From contig JAKEKT010000006.1 of assembly GCA_021495925.1 (NCBI GenBank), positions 496,001-560,000 of the forward strand: a stretch of 64,000 nt of DNA, in the 5' to 3' direction. The translations under genes were made by a program, and so were the position numbers. The notes under the pieces were generated by a model. The model did no database searches. It saw nothing but the letters and a program-made list of their open reading frames with translations, and was not told the DNA's origin. Shown here in pieces: positions 20,701 to 33,473 of this stretch (positions are counted from its first letter, which is position 1; each line of letters begins with the position of its first letter). This DNA comes from Diplodia intermedia (Eukaryota > Ascomycota > Dothideomycetes > Botryosphaeriales > Botryosphaeriaceae).

Positions 20701-23180
20701 TCACATAACCACGCAATCCACCGCTCTCACTCCGCCGCCCCTTTCGCCCTCGGTCATGACCTGCTCCAACGGCCAGCTCAACCACCTCCGCCAGTCTCTT
20801 TCACTCTCCCTCCCCGCATCAGCACCACCATCATGCATCCCGCCCTCTCCCCCAGCCGACGCCGTCCCTTGCACCGCAACCGCCGCCTCCACCCTCCGAA
20901 CCAACCTCCTCCCCCACCCACCAATCCACCAACACCGCTGCTGCTGAGCAGCACCACTCTGCCTGGTCCCCGACGACAGCACCTCCGCCCCTCCTGAACC
21001 GCCACCATTACCACCACCACCACCACCACCACTACCCACCCAATGCACCAACACGCCCCAAAACGCCACCACGACCAAAAACGCCGGCGCCCCCTGCGCC
21101 GCCCTCTCCAAAAACCTCTCGTCCACGCCGCCGCCGCCGGTGAGGCCGGGGCCGCCGGGGCCGGGCCCGTTGCACGCCCACCCCAGCACCGCGCGCATGC
21201 CGGCCGTCATGTCGTTGTCTTCGTCGTCGGCGTCGTCGAGGTCGTCGCCACTACTACCATCACCACCCCCACCGTCACCGTCACCGTCACCGTGCCCACC
21301 ACCACCCCTCCTCATCCTCATCCTCTTCCTCCTCTTCCTCCTCCTCCTACTCCTCCTCTCCCCCTTGCTCCCCCTCCCCCTCCCCGTCCCCCTCCGCCCG
21401 CCGCCCGACGACCACCCCCCCGCACCGCCACCGCCACTACCACTACTACCGCCGCCGCCGCCGCCCCGATCGAACGCGGCATACCCCTCCATCAGCGCGT
21501 CAATGGCCGCGACGAGCGACGCCAGGTTCGCCTCGTCGGCGGCGGCCGCCGCTTCGTTGTCGTCTTCTCTGTCTTCGTTTTCGTTTTCGTCTTCGTCTCG
21601 CCGCCGGTACGTATACCGCTGCTCGTACAGCGCGACGAACCAGCGCCGCAGCGCGGCCAGCTCGGCGATGCCGGCGGCGACGGCGGCGGGGTCGGTGAGG
21701 CCGTCGGCGTCGGCGTCGCTGTCGTCGGTGTCGGTGTCGCTGTAGCTGTAGCTTCGGCTTCGGCTTCGGCTTCTGGTTTTGCCGCTTGCCTGACGGCGGT
21801 CCTTGGGGGTGCTGGTGCTGGTGCTGGTCCAGTCGTGGCAGGGGTCGTAGCGTAGGGAGGAGGTGTTTGGTGGTGGTCGTGCTTGTGGTGGTGGTGGCGG
21901 TGCTGGGGGTTTGGCGAGGCGGAGGGGCATGCCGACGGCGTGGCTCATGAGGAGGGCGGTATTGGTGTTTGTGTTGGTGCTGTTGCTGCCGTCCTGCTCA
22001 GCAGCAGCAGCGGCGGCTGAAACGACGACCCGATCCGCCGCTTGCTTAATGCTCCGCGAGAGCCGCAGCCAGGGAGCCACGGCGCCGCCGTTGCTGGTGG
22101 TGACGATGAGGAGGTCGCCGGCGTCGTGCTCGGCGTCGTCGTCGGACGGGATCGCGGCGAAGGAGATGAGGGTGGCGAGGGTGGCGCAGATGTAGAGCGG
22201 CGGGAAGACGTAGGGGTTGAGGCAGGTTGGCGACGACGTTGACGACGACGACGAAGGAAACATGGATGGCGATGGGGTGGAGGTGGAGGCGGGGGAATGG
22301 GTCGTGGTGAGGGTGCAGGGGAGGAGGGCGTGGGCGGTGCGCAGGGCGAGGGCGAGTTGGGACTGGGCGCGGGCGGTGTGGTCGGCGGCTTGGAGGCGGC
22401 GTTGTTCGAGGGAGATGTTGTTGTCGTTGTTGTCGTCCGGGGATGATGATGATGAGGGAGAGAGGAGCGTGCGTGCGACGTGGATGCCGGAGAGGGAGAG
22501 CAGGGCGCGCATGACGAAGGGGTAGGAAATGGCGAGGTGCGGCACCTCGATGCGCCACCACGTCTGCAGCTCGGCCGTGGCGCCCAGCGTGTAGGCGGTC
22601 GTGACGGTGAAGTGGTGGAGCAGCTCGAGGTCGGGCATGTTGAGCTCGAGGTCCGGCCCGTCCAGCCCCGGCATGTCGCTGGTGCCGGCCATGTTGTCGG
22701 GGAGGAGTCGGGTGTTGTGGTTGTCGTACCGTTCGCCGTCCTGCAGGTGGCTAGTCATGGTGGGTATTGCGGTAGGCACCATCGTGTCCAGGTTCAGCAG
22801 TGCCGAGTCGATGCCGAAGGTCGGTGCGGCCGGGGTGGTGCTTGAGGACGCGGAGCTCGCGGGTACGGATTCCCTCGTGGAGAAGTCGCAGACGACGCCG
22901 TGCTTTGTGCATTGCCCGCAATGGGGGTTCGATTCATCGCACTGAGGCTTGTCAGGAGATATGATTCCACACTGCCATCCCGAGGAGTGTGCGACTGCCG
23001 AGTGGTGGCCCAAAGACCGAGGATTGATAACGCCACCGGCGGGCTCGCTAGTGGGATACGGGGGAAAGCCATGGAACAACCCACTTTGATCTTTCGCGAT
23101 TTACAGTTCCGACAGCCATTCCTCGATTTCCGATGTGGCCGCCGGGCGCGGTACAGTTCTTCTAGAGCGTCGTCTGCCAT
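20701..23180 (-). CDS. Zn2Cys6 transcription factor, Upc2-like
   Basis: Nuclear DNA-binding regulator of 778 residues. Exon 1 (23180-23085, 32 codons) and exon 2 (22941-20701) are joined across a 143-bp intron that falls inside the zinc cluster. Splicing restores a full binuclear cluster: CRNCKSRKIKC followed by CGQCTKHGVVC (residues 23-50). Unspliced, the cluster is broken, which fixes the intron. The LELLHHFT block, the following WWRIEVPHLAISYPFVMRAL region and the C-terminal WWIGGWGRRL...WRRWLSWP pattern match the Upc2/sterol-uptake-control group. The middle is swollen by Ser/Thr, Asp/Glu and Gly/Arg low-complexity runs. Regulation of sterol genes is possible by family analogy, not shown. 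Confidence 0.85.
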
Positions 23181-25796
23181 TGCAGCCTGGAGCTCGGCAA
23201 TGCTCGAGCAACAGTGAAGAAAGTTGGGTGATTGGCATCGAGGGAATGCGGAGGGGGGAAAGCGCATGCCTCTATGAAGTACGAAAGGGACGAAACAACG
23301 CCTCAGACCGCATTCTGGAGTGATCCACATGCCGTGGCCTTAACCTTCCCGGACCCCCTGCCAGATGCGATCAACCCGAATACGAGCGGGTCGTGCTCCG
23401 ACGGGACAACGTTCTCCAGCCAAAACCGTTAGTCGCCACATCCATGTTCAGACATAGGAAACCGACAATGTTTAGTGAACACTGAAATGACCAATGGGCG
23501 CGTTGTGGATCTCATTAGTGAGCCTGTCTTCACCACTCGGTCATGGCTCCTGTTTGACGTAAGCGCTGACAGCTCTTCACATAAAGAGGTCTAGGAGCCT
23601 GTGCTTTACTTGAAAACAGCGGACCGTGGCGGTAAAGCTCACGAGTGGAGGCTGACGAGCATTTACGGACCACGAACCCGGAACCACGTCTAGCATTCGG
23701 GCCAGCGATGATCAGTGTAATGACTTCGCCGGCGACATGCCGGCATTTTCGCAATTCACCGCATGTGGCATAGTCAACCTGGCTATGCTGCTTAAATCTA
23801 CGGTGTGTTGTTCGAAAACCGTTCCAGAAACGTGTTCCTACGACTTGCCAACATTGCGATCACTTATCCATTTCCAGGGCGCATGATCAGCTGCAGGTAG
23901 GATTCAGCCGTCAAGGATTCGGACTGAGCCCATCAGCTGGCCAGTAACCAAAGCGAGGTTCGTCGCAAATGTACTGTTGGATCGCATCTTGCATGAAATC
24001 GTAGCGGCAAACTCTGCTCAACTATACGAACGGTGTCCACCTTTAGACAATAATAAGAATCCCAAGTATAGGTGTGGGGATTGTCGGCGAACCGAACCCC
24101 CACTCCATCATCGATCTTGCCTATTGTCGCAGAGTCACTTGATGTACTTCGCTTGGACACCCCTAGCTTAAACTCTCTTCCGCCACAGCACTAAAGCCCG
24201 CCGTTCGCCAACCCGGGCAAATCAGCTCCTGAGGCAGATCTAGGATCCGCAACGATCGCATGACCATCTGCGGCACTACTCCAAACTCCCGCACTATTGA
24301 ATCCCATGCTACAATTACCTATAGCCAGCGCGAGTAAGGATGGAGCGACGGACAGGTAGCAACGCGCCTCAGGCACCCTTTTGCTCGCCAAATAGCGCTG
24401 CCATGACGGAACTGCAGCGCGACGGCTTGATAATACACCCTCCCATCCCGCGCTACCCGGCATCTCGATCCGCGACGACGTTCGAGGTTCCAAGCCATGC
24501 CAACCGATCCACCGCCTTAAAGCAAGCCATGCCGGCGTCGAAAAGGTCGAACGTCTGAAGGTGCCGAATTTACCGTCTCGGCCAGAAGCCAGCGAAGACC
24601 GACACGGGCACCCAAGGAAAAATCGCTCATGGCGCTGCGCTTACTTTGAAGCCACGTGCAACACGCACACACGCGCGCGAACGAACAACGGAAAAGGAGC
24701 ACGGGAGATGAGACGTGGATAAAATAGTAGTGCCGCCCTACCCGTCGCAACGCCTGCAACGTACAACGTCGGATCGGGAGATCGCTCGCGCGCGCGCAGA
24801 AAAGTCAGCGAGTCCAGACCCTCAGCCACAAGGGTCCTCTCATCAGCTAAAGTGTTCCCCGCAGTAACAAGCCACGAGGGGGGGCGAGGGGGGAGGTGGG
24901 CCAAAGCTAAAAATGGGACCAACAAAAAGATGGGACGGCTCTCTCATTGCCCGGGATGACATGTGGGGATTTCCCTTCCGACGTTCGACGATTATGCGAG
25001 GTCGCCGTTGTTGTTGTTTGTTGTTGTTGTTTTCTTGCAAGCTCCGCCGCCACCCCGCCTCGGATCGACTTCTTCGACGGCGGGAAGGATGGTGAAAATA
25101 GTAGTCGCCATGCTGTGCGAATCTCGCTGCGCAAATCGCCTTGCGTCCTGCAGCACGCGCTCGCTCGAAGCGCACGGCGTGGGTGTCAAAGGTCGCGGCG
25201 GTGGAGCAGAGGAACGGGCTGGATGCTCACAGAACCAGGCCCAGGCCGCCATGGATGTGGGGAGATGGCGTTCCACACGGTGCAGAACGGGCAGATTCTA
25301 GATCGACTTCATACGTCCGACGTTGAAAGTCTTGTTCCATCCGGCTAGTAAGAGAGGGAATGCCTGCGACGGGCTTCCCCTGCTGCTGCCGCCGCCGTAT
25401 CGTACATTTGGTTGTAGTCGTCGTAGTAATACAACAAGCTCGTCCCCCCCCCCGCCCTCCACCGCTCTCCCCTCCTCGAGACTCGGATCCCCGTCGCACC
25501 CATATACCGAATGACTCGAGCGACTGACTGACTCCCCCCCAGCAAATAATAGCAACCCCTTGCCCAGCCCCCGCCCAATTAACCTCCCTACCTTCACACC
25601 GTATCTCTAATAATACAAGAAAGCAACCAAGCAATGGCCATCCTTCACCTCCCGCTTGCCCAGCAATAATACAATCAAGCAAAGACCTCTCTCTCCCCCC
25701 ACCCATCCACCCTCCCTTCCCTCGACGCCGAACGCTCAACATCGTCATCATCATCGTGTTCGTCATGATCATCATCAGCACCCCTCCACCCACCCC
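23181..25796. other. Intergenic, about 2.6 kb, no gene seen
   Basis: Upstream region of the Zn2Cys6 regulator and 3' flank of the long Pro/Ser/Ala-rich frame. It includes a GTT simple repeat near 25010-25034 and C-rich stretches after 25440. No frame shows family resemblance or a consistent exon chain, and no tRNA-like fold was found by eye. Confidence 0.5.
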
Positions 25797-28700
25797 CTAG
25801 TGCCCGCCCCCCGCCGCCCCCACAACCTTCCGATTCCTCTTAATCGCCGCATTCAGCTTCTTCGTGAACTCGTTCGCCCGCTGCTTCTCGGCGTTGAGCT
25901 CGCGCTCAATCTCCTGCAACGCCAGGACAGGGCCACCGCCACCGCCTCCACCACTCTTCGGCACCGCAACGCCAACAGCACCTTTCGCACCATCACCCTG
26001 CTGAAACGACGATGCCGACGCCGACGCCAACAACCCCCCCTTCCACATGCCCCCCATGCCCATGCCGACCAGATCGATCCCCAGCACCGGCGCCGCCGCG
26101 TCCGACAGCGTGATGCCGTTGACGTGGATGTAGTGGCTCTCGAAGGGCGCGGCGAGCAGGCTGCTGCTTCCCGCACCACCACCCGCACCACCACCGCTAC
26201 CCGCACCACCACCGCCGGGGCCGACACCGGGGCCGACGCCGGGGGCGGGGCCGACGACGCCGTAGTGGTATTGCTGTTGTTGCTGTTGTTGTTGGGCGCC
26301 GACGGCGATGCTCGTGGACGCCGTCGAGCTGGTCGACGCGCTGAGATTGTTGCCGTTATTGCCACCACTACGGTCCGCGTTGTCGAGGGCGGAGGGGCCA
26401 GCGGTGGCGGAGGGGTGCGGGGGCGGGGGCAGGACGACGTCCTCGCCGACGAGCACGGTGGGGCTGGCGGGCAGGATGAACTCGTCGTTGTAGTTGGCGG
26501 CCTCGTCGAAGAGCTTGGAAGCCGCGGCGGCGGAGGCGGCGGCGGCGGTAGCAGTAGCAGCAGCAGCCGCAGCAGCAGACGCGTTGTTATTGGCGTTGTT
26601 GTTGTGATGCACGGCGGCGGCGGCGGCCGCCGCCTGCTGCGCGGCCTTTTGCAGGGCGGCCTGGGTCTGGCGGAGCGTGTTGCTCTTGTCGACGACGGCG
26701 CGGACGTTGAGGTTGCGGACGATGCGGTCGAGGTCGAACAGGGGTTCCCTGGTGGACGACCACCTGCTACTCACACTACTCCCACCACCACCACCACCGC
26801 CCTTCCCTCTCTGCTGCTGCTGCTGCTGCTGCTGCAGCTCCGCCTCCAGCTCCAGGTAGCGGTCCTCCTCGTCGCGCGCCAGGCCCCGCAGGATCGTGCC
26901 CTCGGGCGTCACCAGCACGCGCGACGACACGCGGCCGTCCTCGCCGCCGAGCCGGTGCGCCTCGCGCCGCTCCAGCACGCCCCGGATCGCCTCGTCCGCC
27001 AGCGTGTACTGCCGGTCGCGGTTCGGCACGTCGGCCAGCGTCATCGTCTGCCCCCCTCGCTCGTTGGGCCCGCCGCCGCCTCCGCCGCCGCCGCTCGTCG
27101 GGAATGACTTGAACAGCATGTTCTCGAGCTTCTCGTGCGTCACCGCGCCCGACGCCTGCAGCTTGGCGATGATGGAGGCGGGCGTGATGACGGGGGCGGG
27201 GGCGGCAGGAGGAGGAGGGGGAGGAGGTGAAGGCTTGTTGTTGATGTTGCTACTGCTGGGAGACGGCTGCTCTGCTGCTGCTGCTGTTGCTGCAGAAGCG
27301 GGCGCAGGAGTGGTAGCGGGAACAGGTGCTGGAGGGGGAATCGGAGCGGGGACAGCGACGGGGGCAGCCGCCTCGACGACGACGGCTTCAACGGGCTTTT
27401 CCTTTTCCCTTTCCTTCTCGGCGACGACGACGACGCTCTCGACATCGGGCTCCGGCACCGGTGCCCTGTCGACAGGTGCCGGCGTGCCCGTGCGGCTCCC
27501 GGCGGGCGTCGAAACCGCCGTCTTCGCCGCCGCCTTGGTCGGCTTGGCCTTCTTCTCCTTCTTCTTGCGCGTCTGGATGCCCTCGATCACCGCCGGCTCC
27601 TCGCCGCCGCCCGGCGGCGTGCGCGACTCCTTCATCAGCCCCAGCTCGACCTCCGTCATCTGCCGCGCGCGCTCCTGCCTCTCCTTCTTCGCCTGGCTCT
27701 TCGTCTTGGTCCGCTGCGGCGCCGAGCCGATCCTGCTGGCGGCCGGAGGCGGCGAGTTGGTGCGCGACATGGACGTGGACGTCATCGACGCGTTGTCCGA
27801 GACGAACTCGCTCACCGGCGTGCCCGGCTGGTTGATCGAAGCGATGCTGGGCTGCCTCGATCGGATGCTGGCCACGCTGGGAGGCACCGCGGCCGTCACG
27901 GGGGCGGAAGCCGCACCGCCCCATGCGGGCGGCGTTTCGGCCTTGGGCGTGTTCGTGATGCGCATGATCTGAGGCCCTGTTCGCTTCAAAGGTGATCCCG
28001 TGGTGGCGCCAGTGGGCGTTCCTGGGCGTGACGTCGACTCGGCGGTGATTGACATGGCACGAGGGTTCTTTGCCGCAGCGTCGGTATCAGAGCCCAGAGA
28101 CTCCTTCTTGGGGATCTGTAAAGGTCCGGGATGCTGCCGCTTGGTGCTGGACATTGCTGACTTCATTTCGTGCTTGGCAGTTGAAGATGTATGCTCCGCC
28201 TTTAGAGGCGAGGGCGGCACGCTACTAGCCTTTGGCTCTGACGCAACGACCTGAGCGATGGTTTTGTAAGGAGACGGCTGGCTCTCTTCGGCGGGCCTCG
28301 ATGGGGTGACGGGTACGTTATCCGCATCGGATCCCTTTGGCTTGCTCTTAGCCTTGTCACCAACCTTGGGGGTCTCGATCTTTGCCGCTAGGTCCGCTTT
28401 GGCCGTGGTTGGAGTGGCAACCGCTGCTTGTACTTTACCTGGGATAGACTTGGTAATGGTTGGCGTCTTGGAGGCTTCAGTGCTAACTTCGATTGCCTTA
28501 CTGCGTTCACTCTCCTTCGCGTTCTTTCTCGCTGGCGTGCCAGAACGGGACGTCGGCAGAGGAAGGTCAGGGACCGCCGGGGTGATTGCGTGCGGCGTCG
28601 CTGCATGTGGGGTTGAAATGCCCGGCGGAGGACGTATGGACGCACTGGACGGAGTTCCCACCCTGCTAATGGGAGCAGAAAGGCCCGGAGGCACGGTTGG

Positions 28701-28822
28701 CGTGGAACGGCGGGGCTGGTCTAGGAGATAGGCAAGGTCTGCCAGATGCATTGGCTGCATCTCCGGCTCACCGACAAGAGCATCGACGCTCCTCGAAAGG
28801 GGATCTTGTTCACCTACTGCTT
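25797..28822 (-). CDS. Long Pro/Ser/Ala-rich protein segment, probably the C-terminal part of NOT4
   Basis: An open frame of about 1008 codons. It begins with an acceptor-like TTACAG (28823-28824) preceded by a branch-like CTGAT, so it looks like an internal exon; if it is a separate gene, the first in-frame ATG is 28757. It contains RRSTPTVPPG, long Thr/Pro/Ser tracts, SMSRTNSPPP, a KSQAKKERQERARQ basic helix, Ala/Gly/Gln homopolymers, and a C-terminal coiled coil (ERELNAEKQRANEFTKKL) ending KRNRK. These blocks resemble what I recall of the extended tails of filamentous-fungal NOT4. The link to the NOT4 exons (stop at 29379) is unproven: the best phase-compatible donor is the CAAG|GTGGGT near 29416, giving a roughly 590-bp intron. 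Confidence 0.6.
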
Positions 28823-29378
28823 CTGTAATCAGCACACATGATTGCCCCGCTGGTTGGTGACGTGAGTAATCGACGAAGCAAATGGATGCGGCAGCGAAAA
28901 TTGCTCGAATACTAGAGGCATGGAACGCAAATGCAAAAACACACGACGCAAGGCTTTCTCAACGTCTTCGTCACGGCCAGAAAAGTAACAATTAAGAAAG
29001 TTGCCATCAAAAGTCTGATTTTTTGTGAGTGACATGCCATCTTTGACGTGGCTGGAAGGGAATTTACGTACATACGATGGCCATGACGAAGACGAAGAGA
29101 AGGACTTGCTGTCGGACCTAAGAAGGTAGCGACGCATCGCCCGTAAGCTCAATGAGGCAGAATGAAAATCGGATGCCATAAAGCCCAACCATAAAAAGCC
29201 TGCCGACCGCTCATTGCCAGCTTGGACATGAGATCCCGATTCCGCCGCAAAACTCCAGAGGCCACCCGTAGGGTACGAGCCAATGCATCGCTTGCCCACC
29301 AGAAAAACGCCATTGCAGCCTGCAAGATAGCAAAGAGAGCAAAGAAAATGACAATGAAGGGGGAGCGCCGCCGGGCTT
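28823..29378. other. Gap between NOT4 stop and the downstream frame
   Basis: Either the bulk of a long intron inside an extended NOT4 gene, or a true intergenic spacer. The sequence is less GC-rich than the flanking coding DNA and no frame in it resembles a protein. Confidence 0.45.
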
Positions 29379-31960
29379 TCACCATCTGCTGAAGCCGCCG
29401 TTGTACACGGAGGAGAACCCACCTTGACCCTGGCCAGCGTACAGCCCCTGACCGACCATGGCTCCGCCCTGGTGCAACCTCGCCTGCAAAATACTCGGGT
29501 CCGCAACATCAACTACACCACCTCCGGAGGAGGAAGTGTTAGCATGTCTGTGCTTCTTCCCCTTCTTCTTCTGCTTCTGGGAACCAGAATCCTGGTATGC
29601 GCCAGGCTGAGGTCCATAGGGGAAGTTCAGAAGGCCAGGGGCTGGGCTAGGCGTAGAAGTCGCCGTGGGATTCTGGTGCAAGAAAGAAGGGAACATTAAC
29701 TCACGCTTGCCAGTATCATGCAGCTGGCTGCCGCCAGCGTTGCCGCCCCGACCCCGAAGGAGCTCTCTCATCGCATCTTCCTGGGCATTCCTGCCCATGG
29801 CGTTGGCACCGTAGCCCACTCCACTGGTCGCGAAGCCGTGGCCCTGGCCGAACATGCCACCTCCACTGATGGGAGGGGTGCCAGTCGTCTTCAGGCCGGG
29901 AGGCGGGCCCTGGACGCTGCTGGAGAAAAACTGTTGGCCGAGAGGCTGATGCTGAGAGAGCTGGCTGAAGTGGCTGTTGGGAGGCATCATGGACGATTGC
30001 TGATTCATGAGCTTGGCGTTGGCGACAGGCTTGACGTTTGCGGAAGCGGTGTTGCCGTCGTTGGCAAAAGTGAAGCGAGACGTGTGCCGGGAATGGCCTC
30101 CAGCGTTACCCTGCATGCCGGGTTGGACTTGGCCCTGAGCGCTCTGGAAGAGATTGCTGTTGGCCTGCGTGTTGGCCGACTTGAACTGCTGCAACAGCAG
30201 TTGCTGTTGTTGCTGAGTCGTCAGGCCGCGGTTCAGGCCTAGGTTCGCCATCTGTTCGGGAAGACCAAAGTTCTGGTCCAGGCCAAGACTAGAGCCACTG
30301 AGAGATTGTTGGCCGGGCGCCTGGATCGCGTGCTGTTGTGTGTGGCTAACATCTGACCGCTCTTCCGGTTCGCCACCAAGCTGCATGCTGCCTCCTCCGG
30401 TGGCCTCTTCCTGTTCCTGCTGCGCCAATGCAGCTTCCCGAAGCGCCTGTGTCTCTGCCTCTAGCCTTTGCCTTTCCTCCGCCTCTTTCTCCTTCACGAC
30501 TTTCCTCCGCTCGCCACCATTCATGTCAAAAAGAGGAGGGAAATTGGAGATAATCTGCAGCTCGTCGTCCTTCAATGAAGCCGCCGAAAATACAAACGCT
30601 AGTCCATCGCCAGAGAGGTTCTTCAGGATTTCGTCGAGATCAGACTTGGGACGTTTTGGTTCCGCGGGCGACTGTTCGGTGGTTTCGTTTGACGGTTCTA
30701 CGGGAGGCGTGGATTCCTTGGCCTTGGCAGCCTTCTTAGACTTGGGTTCTTCTGGCTTAGCAGGCGTGGCGGGGGTCGCGCTCAGATCCTTCGGGCTTCC
30801 TCCAGTGACACTCGTTGGCTGGGGTGTATGGCGGGGCTGAGGAGCTGGCGGAGGCTTGTTGGCCCAGCTTGCATGCGAAGGTAGTGCAGGACCATCTTGA
30901 GAACCATTCGATCCATCGTGACTCTCCTGTCTCCTCATGGGTTGAGAAGCGGCGGCGACAGACTGCGGCGCATGTTGTGGCGGGGGTTGCGGTTGGAGCT
31001 GGACGGCAGACGACGAGCGGGTTTGGTTAGGATTCTGGGTCGATATAACGTTCATCGATGAGAGGTCCTGTCTTGTGAAGCTATCGCTTTCTTCGCCCGG
31101 TTCGTGGAGGAACATGCAATTACGATTATTGCATTGCTCGTTTCGGAGATAGGCGGAGCAGTACTTGGTGGTTCCATACTGGGCCCTGCGGAGACTGTTA
31201 GCAGCCGCAAGCATGGCGCTTCCAATCTGAATTTACCTCAAGACTCTGTCGCCGTTCAAAGAACCATCCACAGCAGCAATGCAGGCTGCCGCGTCCTCCT
31301 TTTTAGCAAAGGTGACGTAGACGCCGACAGACTGCTGTGGGTGCGACGTGTCCTTCGCCTTGCTCACAACAATCTTGACGATCTTGCCATATTGTCCAAA
31401 GTACTGGTCGCCGCGTAGCGTCTCGAGAAGTTTGTCTTCTCTAGTCGTAGGGTTGAGTCCGGTGACGTAGACGAGATTTTTCTGGACAACACGCAAGCCA
31501 GCTAGGTGTTTACGGCTTAACGAGTCAGCTTCGCGCTTCTGGGCCTCTTTTTGGCGTGCAGCAGCCTTTTTCTTGGCCTGCTGGGCGAGGTCGGCTTTGT
31601 AGTTGGCCATCCTGTACGCGATCAGTCACTGTCTCGATCGGCGGAGGTGGGTGGACCAACTCTTCGGGACTGATGACCTTCCACTCTATGCTCTTCTCGT
31701 CGTATGGCCGGCGGCATGCGGGGCAAAGGCCGTTCATGGTGGTCTTGATATTGTTGTAGCAGAACTGGCATATCTGTTGTTGAACCCAAGTCAGCAAAGT
31801 CCAGGCGGCCCGACAGGCGGACGTGGAATGCGCAGACGCGTACCTGGTAGCCGCATGGGCAGGGCTTGAAGTTCTTGTCGGAGAGGTCGAACTCCTCGAC
31901 GCAGAGGGGGCAGAGTTCCTCCTCCTCATCGTCGATGAACTGGTCTACCTGGCGGGACAT
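29379..31960 (-). CDS. NOT4: CCR4-NOT complex E3 ubiquitin ligase NOT4
   Basis: RING-type ubiquitin ligase subunit of CCR4-NOT, acting in mRNA decay and ribosome-associated quality control. Four exons: 31960-31844, 31773-31661, 31611-31237 and 31185-29379, giving 803 residues to the stop at 29379. The C4C4 RING spans residues about 17-65 (CPLCVEEFD, CPCGYQICQFC, CPACRRPYD) and is split by intron 1. An RRM (about 105-190, QKNLVYVTGL then VGVYVTFAKKEDA) follows. A CCCH finger (CSAYLRNEQCNNRNCMFLH) comes next. The long Gln/Gly/Pro-rich tail ends in NGGFSRW. Splice phases agree at each junction; the exon 2/3 junction rebuilds SPEEMANYK. The gene may continue into the frame at 28822-25797. Confidence 0.93.
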
Positions 31961-32393
31961 GGTGTGTGCAGTGATGAAGGGCGGTGGTGGCGCTCGCGGA
32001 GCGTGCTATGCAGCAGGACGGAAGCGCAGATTGAGGGTCGCGGTGCGGCGGGGTGCGAATACAGGAGAGCACAGGCAACAAACAGACGAACGCCGGCCGT
32101 GAGCGGGAGTCAGGAAGGTCGTAATGCGTAGGCGAGGATGGGCGGAAGGAGGTGGTCGTAGAAGCGGCCGGGGACAGACGCCCGGCAAAGCTGTATGCAG
32201 CGAACAGACATCTTGGCACGCTAACCCTGTCGGTCTCGTCGGCGATTCGCGCCCTCGGCGAATAGAGGCGCCGGAGTTCTCGATGACCTCGACGATTGCA
32301 TAGCAACACCAACAGGCCCATCCCCCGCCATTGGCCTCGTCCAAGCATCCCACGAGTGTCGCGAGGCCCGCCAGCTCTGCCCCATCGCCCACA
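31961..32393. promoter_or_regulatory. Compact bidirectional promoter, NOT4 / NDUFS3
   Basis: Only 433 bp separate the start codons of two divergent housekeeping genes, so both promoters lie here. GC-rich, without a TATA box that I can identify. Confidence 0.6.
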
Positions 32394-33473
32394 ATGAGCC
32401 TCCGTCTGTCCAACAGCCGCGCGATCGGCGCTGCGCTGCGCTCTGCCGGCTCCTCCGTGCGGCCCATCGCCGCCCGCAGCTTCACCACCACCATCGTGCG
32501 CGCGAAGCCGTCCGATGCCGAGCTCCCCAACATGCGTGTACGATGACGTGCCCTCCGCCCAAGCTGCAGCCCCGACTGACGTCGACAACAGAATGCGCAG
32601 CGCCCCGACTCCGGTCCCTTGAAGGCGCCAATCGTAAACCCGGCCGATAAGTACACCGAGAAGGGAGAGGCTCTCCACAAGTACGGCCAGTACCTGCTGT
32701 CGTGCCTGCCGAAATACATCCAACAGTAAGCTCGATTCCCGTCGATGGTCGGTCCCAGTCATTGACAATTTATAGATTCTCGGTCTGGAAGGACGAATTG
32801 ACCATTTACATCCCGCCCCAGGGTGTCATCCCCGTCTTCAAGTTCCTGAAGTACCACACCGCCGCCGAGTACACAACGATCAGCGATATCACCGCCGTCG
32901 ACTTCCCCACCAAGGATCAGCGTTTCGAGGTCGTCTACAACATGCTCAGTGTCCGCCACAACTCCCGCATCAGAGTCAAGACCTACGCCGACGAGGCCAC
33001 CCCGGTTCCTAGCATCTGCAGTCTTTACGACGGTGCCAACTGGTACGAGAGGGAGGTGTATGATCTGTTTGGCGTTTTCTTCGTTGGCCACCCCGACCTG
33101 AGGAGGATCATGACCGACTACGGCTTCGATGGACACCCGCTGAGGAAAGACTTCCCTATGACGGGCTACACCGAGATTCGCTACGATGAGGAGAAGAAGA
33201 GAATTGTCGTTGAACCCCTTGAGATGACCCAGGCTTACAGGAACTTCAGGGTAAGATTGGATGAGAACACAAACCAAGAACTAGGTGCTGACAAAATGTG
33301 TAGGGTGGTAGCGCTTCTTGGGAGCAGGTCAGTGCTGGTCAGGACAGGAAGCCCGAGAGCGTAAGTTTTCTTTTTTTTTATGTGAGGGAGAGAGTGATTC
33401 CAACTGACGTGTCCCTCAGTTCAAGCTCCCAACGCCCAAGCCGGAGCCTCCGAAGGAGGACGAGAAGAAATAA
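32394..33473 (+). CDS. NADH:ubiquinone oxidoreductase 30-kDa subunit (NDUFS3 / NuoC homologue)
   Basis: Core subunit of the peripheral arm of mitochondrial complex I. Five exons: 32394-32537, 32592-32725, 32776-33250, 33304-33360 and 33420-33473, total 287 residues. The first 30-35 residues are basic and Ser/Ala-rich, a matrix-targeting presequence. The 30-kDa signature is complete: EREVYDLFGVFFVGHPDLRR, then the DYGFDGHPLRKDFP block, then YRNFR. Each splice site is canonical (for example AGG|GTAAGA, AGC|GTAAGT) and phases agree. The C-terminus is Pro/Lys/Glu-rich. It is head to head with NOT4. Confidence 0.95.

Noticed and set aside
29149..29385. Short ATG frame with a hydrophobic start, overlapping the NOT4 stop
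   Set aside because: Looks like a small membrane protein at first, but the hydrophobic run coincides with a pyrimidine-rich intron-like tract and the rest has no support.
28829..29512. 227-codon minus-strand frame between the NOT4 blocks
   Set aside because: Overlaps NOT4 coding DNA in another frame and resembles translated intron; no motif.
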